A DNA stretch of 64,000 nucleotides, from positions 133,072,455 through 133,136,454 of the forward strand of contig NC_068937.1 in NCBI RefSeq assembly GCF_016801865.2, written 5' to 3'. Below the pieces are notes generated by a model, which saw nothing but the letters and a program-made list of their open reading frames with translations, made no database searches and was not told the origin of the DNA. Within the stretch, counting starts at the first letter, position 1; each line of letters starts with the position of its first letter. The stretch comes from Culex pipiens pallens (lineage: Eukaryota > Arthropoda > Insecta > Diptera > Culicidae). The translations under genes and the position numbers were made by a program. Below are positions 44,345 through 58,289 of this stretch, piece by piece.

Positions 44345-47300
44345 TACCAAAAACCATGAATTTTGATACCCATATTGTCCCAAGTCGTATGGTTCGATAA
44401 ATGTCCCCCCGGTAGAACCTTCCCTCAGGGCCATGGCCACTCCGAGTGTGGCCAATCCTGTCAAAATTGCCATTTTAATCACCAGTATCAAAAATCATGA
44501 ATTTTGATACCCATATTGCCCCAAGTCGTATGGTTCGACAAATGTCCCCCCGGTAGAACCTTCCCTCAGGGCCATGGCCACTCCGGGTGTGGCCAATCCT
44601 ATCAAAATGGCCATTTTCATCACCAGTATCAAAAACCATGAATTTTGATACCCATATTGCCCCAAGTCGAATGGTTCGATAAATGTCCCCCCGGTAGAAC
44701 CTTCCCTCAGGGCCATGGCCACTCCGAGTGTGGCCAATCCTGTCAAAATTGCCATTTTAATCACCAGTATCAAAAATCATGAATTTTGATACCCATATTG
44801 CCCCAAGTCGTATGGTTCGACAAATGTCCCCCCGGTAGAACCTTCCCTCAGGGCCATGGCCACTCCGGGTGTGGCCAATCCTATCAAAATGGCCATTTTC
44901 ATCACCAGTATCAAAAACCATGAATTTTGATACCCATATTGCCCCAAGTCGAATGGTTCGATAAATGTCCCCCCGGTAGAACCTTCCCTCAGGGCCATGG
45001 CCACTCCGAGTGTGGCCAATCCTGTCAAAATTGCCATTTTAATCACCAGTATCAAAAATCATGAATTTTGATACCCATATTGCCCCAAGTCGTATGGTTC
45101 GACAAATGTCCCCCCGGTAGAACCTTCCCTCAGGGCCATGGCCACTCCGGGTGTGGCCAATCCTATCAAAATGGCCATTTTCATCACCAGTATCAAAAAC
45201 CATGAATTTTGATACCCATATTGCCCCAAGTCGAATGGTTCGATAAATGTCCCCCCGGTAGAACCTTCCCTCAGGGCCATGGCCACTCCGGGTGTGGCCA
45301 ATCCTGTCAAACTGGTCATTTTCATCACCAGTATCAAAAACCATGAATTTTGATACCCATATTGCCCCAAGTCGTATGGTTCGATAAATGTCCCCCCGGT
45401 AGAACCTTCCCTCAGGGCCATGGCCACTCCGAGTGTGGCCAATCCTGTCAAAATTGCCATTTTAATCACCAGTATCAAAAATCATGAATTTTGATACCCA
45501 TATTGCCCCAAGTCGTATGGTTCGACAAATGTCCCCCCGGTAGAACCTTCCCTCAGGGCCATGGCCACTCCGGGTGTGGCCAATCCTGTCAAAATAACCA
45601 TTTTCATTACCAGTATCAAAAACCATGAATTTTGAAACCCATATTGCCCCAAGTCGTATGGTTCGATAAATGTCCCCCCGGTAGAACCTTCCCTCAGGGC
45701 CATGGCCACTCCGAGTGTGGCCAATCCTGTCAAAATTGCCATTTTAATCACCAGTATCAAAAATCATGAATTTTGATACCCATATTGCCCCAAGTCGTAT
45801 GGTTCGACAAATGTCCCCCCGGTAGAACCTTCCCTCAGGGCCATGGCCACTCCGGGTGTGGCCAATCCTATCAAAATGGCCATTTTCATCACCAGTATCA
45901 AAAACCATGAATTTTGATACCCATATTGCCCCAAGTCGAATGGTTCGATAAATGTCCCCCCGGTAGAACCTTCCCTCAGGGCCATGGCCACTCCGGGTGT
46001 GGCCAATCCTGTCAAACTGGTCATTTTCATCACCAGTATCAAAAACCATGAATTTTGATACCCATATTGCCCCAAGTCGTATGGTTCGACAAATGTCCCC
46101 CCGGTAGAACCTTCCCTCAGGGCCATGGCCACTCCGGGTGTGGCCAATCCTATCAAAATGGCCATTTTCATCACCAGTATCAAAAATCATGAATTTTGAT
46201 ACCCATATTGCCCCAAGTCGTATGGTTCGACAAATGTCCCCCCGGTAGAACCTTCCCTCAGGGCCATGGCCACTCCGGGTGTGGCCAATCCTATCAAAAT
46301 GGCCATTTTCATCACCAGTATCAAAAACCATGAATTTTGATACCCATATTGCCCCAAGTCGAATGGTTCGATAAATGTCCCCCCGGTAGAACCTTCCCTC
46401 AGGGCCATGGCCACTCCGAGTGTGGCCAATCCTGTCAAAATTGCCATTTTAATCACCAGTATCAAAAATCATGAATTTTGATACCCATATTGCCCCAAGT
46501 CGTATGGTTCGACAAATGTCCCCCCGGTAGAACCTTCCCTCAGGGCCATGGCCACTCCGGGTGTGGCCAATCCTGTCAAAATAACCATTTTCATTACCAG
46601 TATCAAAAACCATGAATTTTGAAACCCATATTGCCCCAAGTCGTATGGTTCGATAAATGTCCCCCCGGTAGAACCTTCCCTCAGGGCCATGGCCACTCCG
46701 AGTGTGGCCAATCCTGTCAAAATTGCCATTTTAATCACCAGTATCAAAAATCATGAATTTTGATACCCATATTGCCCCAAGTCGTATGGTTCGACAAATG
46801 TCCCCCCGGTAGAACCTTCCCTCAGGGCCATGGCCACTCCGGGTGTGGCCAATCCTATCAAAATGGCCATTTTCATCACCAGTATCAAAAACCATGAATT
46901 TTGATACCCATATTGCCCCAAGTCGAATGGTTCGATAAATGTCCCCCCGGTAGAACCTTCCCTCAGGGCCATGGCCACTCCGGGTGTGGCCAATCCTGTC
47001 AAAATAACCATTTTCATTACCAGTATCAAAAACCATGAATTTTGAAACCCATATTGCCCCAAGTCGTATGGTTCGATAAATGTCCCCCCGGTAGAACCTT
47101 CCCTCAGGGCCATGGCCACTCCGAGTGTGGCCAATCCTGTCAAAATTGCCATTTTAATCACCAGTATCAAAAATCATGAATTTTGATACCCATATTGCCC
47201 CAAGTCGTATGGTTCGACAAATGTCCCCCCGGTAGAACCTTCCCTCAGGGCCATGGCCACTCCGGGTGTGGCCAATCCTGTCAAAATAACCATTTTCATT

Positions 47301-50300
47301 ACCAGTATCAAAAACCATGAATTTTGAAACCCATATTGCCCCAAGTCGTATGGTTCGATAAATGTCCCCCCGGTAGAACCTTCCCTCAGGGCCATGGCCA
47401 CTCCGAGTGTGGCCAATCCTGTCAAAATTGCCATTTTAATCACCAGTATCAAAAATCATGAATTTTGATACCCATATTGCCCCAAGTCGTATGGTTCGAC
47501 AAATGTCCCCCCGGTAGAACCTTCCCTCAGGGCCATGGCCACTCCGGGTGTGGCCAATCCTATCAAAATGGCCATTTTCATCACCAGTATCAAAAACCAT
47601 GAATTTTGATACCCATATTGCCCCAAGTCGAATGGTTCGATAAATGTCCCCCCGGTAGAACCTTCCCTCAGGGCCATGGCCACTCCGGGTGTGGCCAATC
47701 CTGTCAAACTGGTCATTTTCATCACCAGTATCAAAAACCATGAATTTTGATACCCATATTGCCCCAAGTCGTATGGTTCGATAAATGTCCCCCCGGTAGA
47801 ACCTTCCCTCAGGGCCATGGCCACTCCGGGTGTGGCCAATCCTATCAAAATGGCCATTTTCATCACCAGTATCAAAAACCATGAATTTTGATACCCATAT
47901 TGCCCCAAGTCGAATGGTTCAATAAATGTCCCCCGGTAGAACCTTCCCTCAGGGCCATGAATACTCCGGGTGTGGCCAATCCTGTCAAAATAACCATTTT
48001 CATTACCAGTATCAAAAACCATGAATTTTGATACCCATATTGCCCCAAGTCGTATGGTTCGACAAATGTCCCCCCGGTAGAACCTTCCCTCAGGGCCATG
48101 GCCACTCCGGGTGTGGCCAATCCTGTCAAAATGGCCATTTTCATCACCAGTATCAAAAACCATGAATTTTGACACCCATATTGCCCCAAGTCGTATGGTT
48201 CGATAAATGTCCCCCCGGTAGAACCTTCCCTCAGGGCCATGGCCACTCCGAGTGTGGCCAATCCTGTCAAAATAACCATTTTCATCACCAGTATCAAAAA
48301 CCATGAATTTTGAAACCCATATTGCCCCAAGTCGTATGGTTCGATAAATGTCCCCCCGGTAGAACCTTCCCTCAGGGCCATGGCCACTCCGAGTGTGGCC
48401 AATCCTGTCAAAATTGCCATTTTAATCACCAGTATCAAAAATCATGAATTTTGATACCCATATTGCCCCAAGTCGTATGGTTCGACAAATGTCCCCCCGG
48501 TAGAACCTTCCCTCAGGGCCATGGCCACTCCGGGTGTGGCCAATCCTATCAAAATGGCCATTTTCATCACCAGTATCAAAAACCATGAATTTTGATACCC
48601 ATATTGCCCCAAGTCGAATGGTTCGATAAATGTCCCCCCGGTAGAACCTTCCCTCAGGGCCATGGCCACTCCGAGTGTGGCCAATCCTGTCAAAATTGCC
48701 ATTTTAATCACCAGTATCAAAAATCATGAATTTTGATACCCATATTGCCCCAAGTCGTATGGTTCGACAAATGTCCCCCCGGTAGAACCTTCCCTCAGGG
48801 CCATGGCCACTCCGGGTGTGGCCAATCCTGTCAAAATAACCATTTTCATTACCAGTATCAAAAACCATGAATTTTGAAACCCATATTGCCCCAAGTCGTA
48901 TGGTTCGATAAATGTCCCCCCGGTAGAACCTTCCCTCAGGGCCATGGCCACTCCGAGTGTGGCCAATCCTGTCAAAATTGCCATTTTAATCACCAGTATC
49001 AAAAATCATGAATTTTGATACCCATATTGCCCCAAGTCGTATGGTTCGACAAATGTCCCCCCGGTAGAACCTTCCCTCAGGGCCATGGCCACTCCGGGTG
49101 TGGCCAATCCTATCAAAATGGCCATTTTCATCACCAGTATCAAAAACCATGAATTTTGATACCCATATTGCCCCAAGTCGAATGGTTCGATAAATGTCCC
49201 CCCGGTAGAACCTTCCCTCAGGGCCATGGCCACTCCGGGTGTGGCCAATCCTGTCAAACTGGTCATTTTCATCACCAGTATCAAAAACCATGAATTTTGA
49301 TACCCATATTGCCCCAAGTCGTATGGTTCGATAAATGTCCCCCCGGTAGAACCTTCCCTCAGGGCCATGGCCACTCCGGGTGTGGCCAATCCTATCAAAA
49401 TGGCCATTTTCATCACCAGTATCAAAAACCATGAATTTTGATACCCATATTGCCCCAAGTCGAATGGTTCAATAAATGTCCCCCGGTAGAACCTTCCCTC
49501 AGGGCCATGACCACTCCGGGTGTGGCCAATCCTGTCAAAATAACCATTTTCATTACCAGTATCAAAAACCATGAATTTTGATACCCATATTGCCCCAAGT
49601 CGTATGGTTCGACAAATGTCCCCCCGGTAGAACCTTCCCTCAGGGCCATGGCCACTCCGAGTGTGGCCAATCCTGTCAAAATTGCCATTTTAATCACCAG
49701 TATCAAAAACCATGAATTTTGATACCCATATTGCCCCAAGTCGAATGGTTCAATAAATGTCCCCCGGTAGAACCTTCCCTCAGGGCCATGACCACTCCGG
49801 GTGTGGCCAATCCTGTCAAAATAACCATTTTCATTACCAGTATCAAAAACCATGAATTTTGATACCCATATTGCCCCAAGTCGTATGGTTCGACAAATGT
49901 CCCCCCGGTAGAACCTTCCCTCAGGGCCATGGCCACTCCGGGTGTGGCCAATCCTGTCAAAATGGCCATTTTCATCACCAGTATCAAAAACCATGAATTT
50001 TGACACCCATATTGCCCCAAGTCGTATGGTTCGATAAATGTCCCCCCGGTAGAACCTTCCCTCAGGGCCATGGCCACTCCGGGTGTGGCCAATCCTGTCA
50101 AAATAACCATTTTCATCACCAGTATCAAAAACCATGAATTTTGATACCCATATTGCCCCAAGTCGTATGGTTCGACAAATGTCCCCCCGGTAGAACCTTC
50201 CCTCAGGGCCATGGCCACTCCGAGTGTGGCCAATCCTGTCAAAATTGCCATTTTAATCACCAGTATCAAAAATCATGAATTTTGATACCCATATTGCCCC

Positions 50301-51492
50301 AAGTCGAATGGTTCAATAAATGTCCCCCGGTAGAACCTTCCCTCAGGGCCATGACCACTCCGGGTGTGGCCAATCCTGTCAAAATAACCATTTTCATTAC
50401 CAGTATCAAAAACCATGAATTTTGATACCCATATTGCCCCAAGTCGTATGGTTCGACAAATGTCCCCCCGGTAGAACCTTCCCTCAGGGCCATGGCCACT
50501 CCGGGTGTGGCCAATCCTGTCAAAATGGCCATTTTCATCACCAGTATCAAAAACCATGAATTTTGATACCCATATTGCCCCAAGTCGAATGGTTCAATAA
50601 ATGTCCCCCGGTAGAACCTTCCCTCAGGGCCATGACCACTCCGGGTGTGGCCAATCCTGTCAAAATAACCATTTTCATTACCAGTATCAAAAACCATGAA
50701 TTTTGATACCCATATTGCCCCAAGTCGTATGGTTCGACAAATGTCCCCCCGGTAGAACCTTCCCTCAGGGCCATGGCCACTCCGGGTGTGGCCAATCCTG
50801 TCAAAATGGCCATTTTCATCACCAGTATCAAAAACCATGAATTTTGACACCCATATTGCCCCAAGTCGTATGGTTCGATAAATGTCCCCCCGGTAGAACC
50901 TTCCCTCAGGGCCATGGCCACTCCGGGTGTGGCCAATCCTGTCAAAATAACCATTTTCATCACCAGTATCAAAAACCATGAATTTTGATACCCATATTGC
51001 CCCAAGTCGTATGGTTCGACAAATGTCCCCCCGGTAGAACCTTCCCTCAGGGCCATGGCCACTCCGAGTGTGGCCAATCCTGTCAAAATTGCCATTTTAA
51101 TCACCAGTATCAAAAATCATGAATTTTGATACCCATATTGCCCCAAGTCGAATGGTTCAATAAATGTCCCCCGGTAGAACCTTCCCTCAGGGCCATGACC
51201 ACTCCGGGTGTGGCCAATCCTGTCAAAATAACCATTTTCATTACCAGTATCAAAAACCATGAATTTTGATACCCATATTGCCCCAAGTCGTATGGTTCGA
51301 CAAATGTCCCCCCGGTAGAACCTTCCCTCAGGGCCATGGCCACTCCGGGTGTGGCCAATCCTGTCAAAATGGCCATTTTCATCACCAGTATCAAAAACCA
51401 TGAATTTTGATACCCATATTGCCCCAAGTCGAATGGTTCAATAAATGTCCCCCGGTAGAACCTTCCCTCAGGGCCATGGCCACTCCGGGTGT
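44345..51492 (-). repeat. 141-bp satellite array, left (~51 units)
   Basis: Units of 141 bp, with occasional 140-bp units lacking one C in GTCCCCCCGG, read on the minus strand. Two main variants alternate. One has ATGATTTTTGATACTGG with GATTAAAATGGCAATTTTG and CACTCGG; the other has ATGGTTTTTGATACTGG with GATGAAAATGG and CACCCGG. Together they form 282-bp and longer higher-order repeats. An 844-bp block is duplicated in tandem (for example 49,703-50,269 against 50,547-51,113). As 141 is 47 codons, frames remain open; I do not regard them as genes. Confidence 0.97.
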
Positions 51493-51830
51493 GGCCAATA
51501 TCCTACCAGTTTGGTCCCAACCCCATTGCCTTGAATCATTCTGGTTTCCGAGTGACCGTTCTAACAATGTTCTTTAGAACAGAATTCCTCCCAAGTTGGT
51601 GCACAACCTGTGTCTTTCAATGTGTGTATGTGTGTGTGAGCAATAAAATTACCACCGTCGATCCGTCTCTGACGGATTTTCGGTCAAAACTAACTGTTCA
51701 GAGGCTATCTGCTAGCTTATATAGTCCGCATGAAATGTGGCAACATGGTGCAAATTTTGCCTCGTCTCCTGCTTTCTTGGAACTGTCACGCGAGAATGTT
51801 GCACCATTGTTGCCACACTTCATTCTTTGC
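51493..51830 (-). promoter_or_regulatory. Promoter-like module, inner left
   Basis: Same module as at 40.6-41.2 kb, with TATATAAG on the minus strand at 51,716-51,723, pointing into the left array. It shares private substitutions with its inner partner at 52,211-52,551 (GCTAGC where the outer copies have GTTAGC). Confidence 0.5.
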
Positions 51831-51938
51831 TGACCCCTTCCTTAGCATGCAACATTTTCGTAACGCGCGACATTTTTCGTTTTTCTGGATTGACACCTCA
51901 CCAGAATAGAGCCCTTAGGACAAAGTTCTTTGTCAAAA

Positions 51939-52105
51939 GATGTCATTCTGATTGAGCTACATAGTATAATTGGGCTAAAAAACGGCACAGGTATAATGTT
52001 TACCTAATAAAGGCCCCCAAAAAAGTTTGAGCCAAATATCAAATCACATTTTTTATATTTGTCTAAGTTAAAAAGATACTGAAATGAATTTAACAAAAAT
52101 CTCGT
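51939..52105. other. Palindrome centre (167-bp spacer)
   Basis: Unpaired AT-rich sequence between the arms, with AATAAAGG and AAAAGTTTGAGCCAAATA. On both sides the arm ends in the interrupted palindrome ACAAAG-TT-CTTTGT or its reverse. Confidence 0.9.
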
Positions 52106-52210
52106 TTTTGACAAAGAACTTTGTCCTAAGGGCTCTATTCTGGTGAGGTGTCAATCCAGAAAAACGAAAAATGTCGCGCGTTACGAAAATGTTGCATGCT
52201 AAGGAAGGGG

Positions 52211-52551
52211 TCAGCAAAGAATGAAGTGTGGCAACAATGGTGCAACATTCTCGCGTGACAGTTCCAAGAAAGCAGGAGACGAGGCAAAATTTGCACCATG
52301 TTGCCACATTTCATGCGGACTATATAAGCTAGCAGATAGCCTCTGAACAGTTAGTTTTGACCGAAAATCCGTCAGAGACGGATCGACGGTGGTAATTTTA
52401 TTGCTCACACACACATACACACATTGAAAGACACAGGTTGTGCACCAACTTGGGAGGAATTCTGTTCTAAAGAACATTGTTAGAACGGTCACTCGGAAAC
52501 CAGAATGATTCAAGGCAATGGGGTTGGGACCAAACTGGTAGGATATTGGCC
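52211..52551 (+). promoter_or_regulatory. Promoter-like module, inner right
   Basis: TATATAAG at 52,321-52,328 with GAACAGTTAG about 25 bases downstream, on the plus strand, pointing into the right array. Confidence 0.5.
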
Positions 52552-55500
52552 ACACCCGGAGTGGCCATGGCCCTGAGGGAAGGTTCTACCGGGGGACATT
52601 TATTGAACCATTCGACTTGGGGCAATATGGGTATCAAAATTCATGGTTTTTGATACTGGTGATGAAAATGGCCATTTTGACAGGATTGGCCACACCCGGA
52701 GTGGCCATGGCCCTGAGGGAAGGTTCTACCGGGGGGACATTTGTCGAACCATACGACTTGGGGCAATATGGGTATCAAAATTCATGGTTTTTGATACTGG
52801 TAATGAAAATGGTTATTTTGACAGGATTGGCCACACCCGGAGTGGTCATGGCCCTGAGGGAAGGTTCTACCGGGGGACATTTATTGAACCATTCGACTTG
52901 GGGCAATATGGGTATCAAAATTCATGATTTTTGATACTGGTGATTAAAATGGCAATTTTGACAGGATTGGCCACACTCGGAGTGGCCATGGCCCTGAGGG
53001 AAGGTTCTACCGGGGGGACATTTGTCGAACCATACGACTTGGGGCAATATGGGTATCAAAATTCATGGTTTTTGATACTGGTGATGAAAATGGTTATTTT
53101 GACAGGATTGGCCACACCCGGAGTGGCCATGGCCCTGAGGGAAGGTTCTACCGGGGGGACATTTATCGAACCATACGACTTGGGGCAATATGGGTGTCAA
53201 AATTCATGGTTTTTGATACTGGTGATGAAAATGGCCATTTTGACAGGATTGGCCACACCCGGAGTGGCCATGGCCCTGAGGGAAGGTTCTACCGGGGGGA
53301 CATTTGTCGAACCATACGACTTGGGGCAATATGGGTATCAAAATTCATGGTTTTTGATACTGGTAATGAAAATGGTTATTTTGACAGGATTGGCCACACC
53401 CGGAGTGGTCATGGCCCTGAGGGAAGGTTCTACCGGGGGACATTTATTGAACCATTCGACTTGGGGCAATATGGGTATCAAAATTCATGGTTTTTGATAC
53501 TGGTGATGAAAATGGCCATTTTGATAGGATTGGCCACACCCGGAGTGGCCATGGCCCTGAGGGAAGGTTCTACCGGGGGGACATTTATCGAACCATACGA
53601 CTTGGGGCAATATGGGTATCAAAATTCATGGTTTTTGATACTGGTGATGAAAATGACCAGTTTGACAGGATTGGCCACACCCGGAGTGGCCATGGCCCTG
53701 AGGGAAGGTTCTACCGGGGGGACATTTATCGAACCATTCGACTTGGGGCAATATGGGTATCAAAATTCATGGTTTTTGATACTGGTGATGAAAATGGCCA
53801 TTTTGATAGGATTGGCCACACCCGGAGTGGCCATGGCCCTGAGGGAAGGTTCTACCGGGGGGACATTTGTCGAACCATACGACTTGGGGCAATATGGGTA
53901 TCAAAATTCATGATTTTTGATACTGGTGATTAAAATGGCAATTTTGACAGGATTGGCCACACTCGGAGTGGCCATGGCCCTGAGGGAAGGTTCTACCGGG
54001 GGGACATTTATCGAACCATACGACTTGGGGCAATATGGGTTTCAAAATTCATGGTTTTTGATACTGGTAATGAAAATGGTTATTTTGACAGGATTGGCCA
54101 CACCCGGAGTGGCCATGGCCCTGAGGGAAGGTTCTACCGGGGGGACATTTGTCGAACCATACGACTTGGGGCAATATGGGTATCAAAATTCATGATTTTT
54201 GATACTGGTGATTAAAATGGCAATTTTGACAGGATTGGCCACACTCGGAGTGGCCATGGCCCTGAGGGAAGGTTCTACCGGGGGGACATTTATCGAACCA
54301 TTCGACTTGGGGCAATATGGGTATCAAAATTCATGGTTTTTGATACTGGTGATGAAAATGGCCATTTTGATAGGATTGGCCACACCCGGAGTGGCCATGG
54401 CCCTGAGGGAAGGTTCTACCGGGGGACATTTATCGAACCATACGACTTGGGGCAATATGGGTATCAAAATTCATGATTTTTGATACTGGTGATTAAAATG
54501 GCAATTTTGACAGGATTGGCCACACTCGGAGTGGCCATGGCCCTGAGGGAAGGTTCTACCGGGGGGACATTTATCGAACCATACGACTTGGGGCAATATG
54601 GGTTTCAAAATTCATGGTTTTTGATACTGGTGATGAAAATGGTTATTTTGACAGGATTGGCCACACTCGGAGTGGCCATGGCCCTGAGGGAAGGTTCTAC
54701 CGGGGGGACATTTATCGAACCATACGACTTGGGGCAATATGGGTGTCAAAATTCATGGTTTTTGATACTGGTGATGAAAATGGCCATTTTGACAGGATTG
54801 GCCACACCCGGAGTGGCCATGGCCCTGAGGGAAGGTTCTACCGGGGGGACATTTGTCGAACCATACGACTTGGGGCAATATGGGTATCAAAATTCATGGT
54901 TTTTGATACTGGTAATGAAAATGGTTATTTTGACAGGATTGGCCACACCCGGAGTATTCATGGCCCTGAGGGAAGGTTCTACCGGGGGACATTTATTGAA
55001 CCATTCGACTTGGGGCAATATGGGTATCAAAATTCATGGTTTTTGATACTGGTGATGAAAATGGCCATTTTGATAGGATTGGCCACACCCGGAGTGGCCA
55101 TGGCCCTGAGGGAAGGTTCTACCGGGGGGACATTTATCGAACCATACGACTTGGGGCAATATGGGTATCAAAATTCATGGTTTTTGATACTGGTGATGAA
55201 AATGACCAGTTTGACAGGATTGGCCACACCCGGAGTGGCCATGGCCCTGAGGGAAGGTTCTACCGGGGGGACATTTATCGAACCATTCGACTTGGGGCAA
55301 TATGGGTATCAAAATTCATGGTTTTTGATACTGGTGATGAAAATGGCCATTTTGATAGGATTGGCCACACCCGGAGTGGCCATGGCCCTGAGGGAAGGTT
55401 CTACCGGGGGGACATTTGTCGAACCATACGACTTGGGGCAATATGGGTATCAAAATTCATGATTTTTGATACTGGTGATTAAAATGGCAATTTTGACAGG

Positions 55501-58289
55501 ATTGGCCACACTCGGAGTGGCCATGGCCCTGAGGGAAGGTTCTACCGGGGGGACATTTATCGAACCATACGACTTGGGGCAATATGGGTTTCAAAATTCA
55601 TGGTTTTTGATACTGGTAATGAAAATGGTTATTTTGACAGGATTGGCCACACCCGGAGTGGCCATGGCCCTGAGGGAAGGTTCTACCGGGGGGACATTTG
55701 TCGAACCATACGACTTGGGGCAATATGGGTATCAAAATTCATGATTTTTGATACTGGTGATTAAAATGGCAATTTTGACAGGATTGGCCACACTCGGAGT
55801 GGCCATGGCCCTGAGGGAAGGTTCTACCGGGGGGACATTTATCGAACCATACGACTTGGGGCAATATGGGTTTCAAAATTCATGGTTTTTGATACTGGTA
55901 ATGAAAATGGTTATTTTGACAGGATTGGCCACACCCGGAGTGGCCATGGCCCTGAGGGAAGGTTCTACCGGGGGGACATTTATCGAACCATTCGACTTGG
56001 GGCAATATGGGTATCAAAATTCATGGTTTTTGATACTGGTGATGAAAATGGCCATTTTGATAGGATTGGCCACACCCGGAGTGGCCATGGCCCTGAGGGA
56101 AGGTTCTACCGGGGGGACATTTGTCGAACCATACGACTTGGGGCAATATGGGTATCAAAATTCATGATTTTTGATACTGGTGATTAAAATGGCAATTTTG
56201 ACAGGATTGGCCACACTCGGAGTGGCCATGGCCCTGAGGGAAGGTTCTACCGGGGGGACATTTATCGAACCATACGACTTGGGGCAATATGGGTTTCAAA
56301 ATTCATGGTTTTTGATACTGGTAATGAAAATGGTTATTTTGACAGGATTGGCCACACCCGGAGTGGCCATGGCCCTGAGGGAAGGTTCTACCGGGGGGAC
56401 ATTTGTCGAACCATACGACTTGGGGCAATATGGGTATCAAAATTCATGATTTTTGATACTGGTGATTAAAATGGCAATTTTGACAGGATTGGCCACACTC
56501 GGAGTGGCCATGGCCCTGAGGGAAGGTTCTACCGGGGGGACATTTATCGAACCATTCGACTTGGGGCAATATGGGTATCAAAATTCATGGTTTTTGATAC
56601 TGGTGATGAAAATGGCCATTTTGATAGGATTGGCCACACCCGGAGTGGCCATGGCCCTGAGGGAAGGTTCTACCGGGGGGACATTTGTCGAACCATACGA
56701 CTTGGGGCAATATGGGTATCAAAATTCATGATTTTTGATACTGGTGATGAAAATGGCCATTTTGACAGGATTGGCCACACCCGGAGTGGCCATGGCCCTG
56801 AGGGAAGGTTCTACCGGGGGGACATTTGTCGAACCATACGACTTGGGGCAATATGGGTATCAAAATTCATGGTTTTTGATACTGGTGATGAAAATGACCA
56901 GTTTGACAGGATTGGCCACACCCGGAGTGGCCATGGCCCTGAGGGAAGGTTCTACCGGGGGGACATTTATCGAACCATTCGACTTGGGGCAATATGGGTA
57001 TCAAAATTCATGGTTTTTGATACTGGTGATGAAAATGGCCATTTTGATAGGATTGGCCACACCCGGAGTGGCCATGGCCCTGAGGGAAGGTTCTACCGGG
57101 GGGACATTTGTCGAACCATACGACTTGGGGCAATATGGGTATCAAAATTCATGATTTTTGATACTGGTGATTAAAATGGCAATTTTGACAGGATTGGCCA
57201 CACTCGGAGTGGCCATGGCCCTGAGGGAAGGTTCTACCGGGGGGACATTTATCGAACCATACGACTTGGGGCAATATGGGTTTCAAAATTCATGGTTTTT
57301 GATACTGGTAATGAAAATGGTTATTTTGACAGGATTGGCCACACCCGGAGTGGCCATGGCCCTGAGGGAAGGTTCTACCGGGGGGACATTTGTCGAACCA
57401 TACGACTTGGGGCAATATGGGTATCAAAATTCATGATTTTTGATACTGGTGATTAAAATGGCAATTTTGACAGGATTGGCCACACTCGGAGTGGCCATGG
57501 CCCTGAGGGAAGGTTCTACCGGGGGGACATTTATCGAACCATACGACTTGGGGCAATATGGGTATCAAAATTCATGGTTTTTGATACTGGTGATGAAAAT
57601 GACCAGTTTGACAGGATTGGCCACACCCGGAGTGGCCATGGCCCTGAGGGAAGGTTCTACCGGGGGGACATTTATCGAACCATTCGACTTGGGGCAATAT
57701 GGGTATCAAAATTCATGGTTTTTGATACTGGTGATGAAAATGGCCATTTTGATAGGATTGGCCACACCCGGAGTGGCCATGGCCCTGAGGGAAGGTTCTA
57801 CCGGGGGGACATTTGTCGAACCATACGACTTGGGGCAATATGGGTATCAAAATTCATGATTTTTGATACTGGTGATTAAAATGGCAATTTTGACAGGATT
57901 GGCCACACTCGGAGTGGCCATGGCCCTGAGGGAAGGTTCTACCGGGGGGACATTTATCGAACCATTCGACTTGGGGCAATATGGGTATCAAAATTCATGG
58001 TTTTTGATACTGGTGATGAAAATGGCCATTTTGATAGGATTGGCCACACCCGGAGTGGCCATGGCCCTGAGGGAAGGTTCTACCGGGGGGACATTTGTCG
58101 AACCATACGACTTGGGGCAATATGGGTATCAAAATTCATGATTTTTGATACTGGTGATTAAAATGGCAATTTTGACAGGATTGGCCACACTCGGAGTGGC
58201 CATGGCCCTGAGGGAAGGTTCTACCGGGGGGACATTTATCGAACCATACGACTTGGGACAATATGGGTATCAAAATTCATGGTTTTTGG
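52552..58289 (+). repeat. 141-bp satellite array, right (~41 units)
   Basis: Plus-oriented units with the same variant types and mostly the same order as the left array when read outward from the centre. Three blocks present on the left are absent: one of about six units, and two of two units each. Confidence 0.97.

Larger units (their letters stand above)
39981..51938. repeat. Giant palindrome, left arm (~12.0 kb)
   Basis: The whole arm reappears in reverse complement at 52,106-62,670. Order from outside in: AT-rich terminus with AAAAAAAGGTGCAGG; about 3.3 satellite units; a divergent pair of promoter-like modules; about 1.3 units; the 2.8-kb foldback; about 1.4 units; an orientation switch near 44,343; about 51 satellite units; one promoter-like module; the inner end. 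The arm is about 1.4 kb longer than its partner, almost all through ten extra satellite units. Confidence 0.95.

Noticed and set aside
44345..58289. CRISPR array
   Set aside because: Units are directly abutting with no unique spacers, there are no cas genes, and the DNA is eukaryotic.
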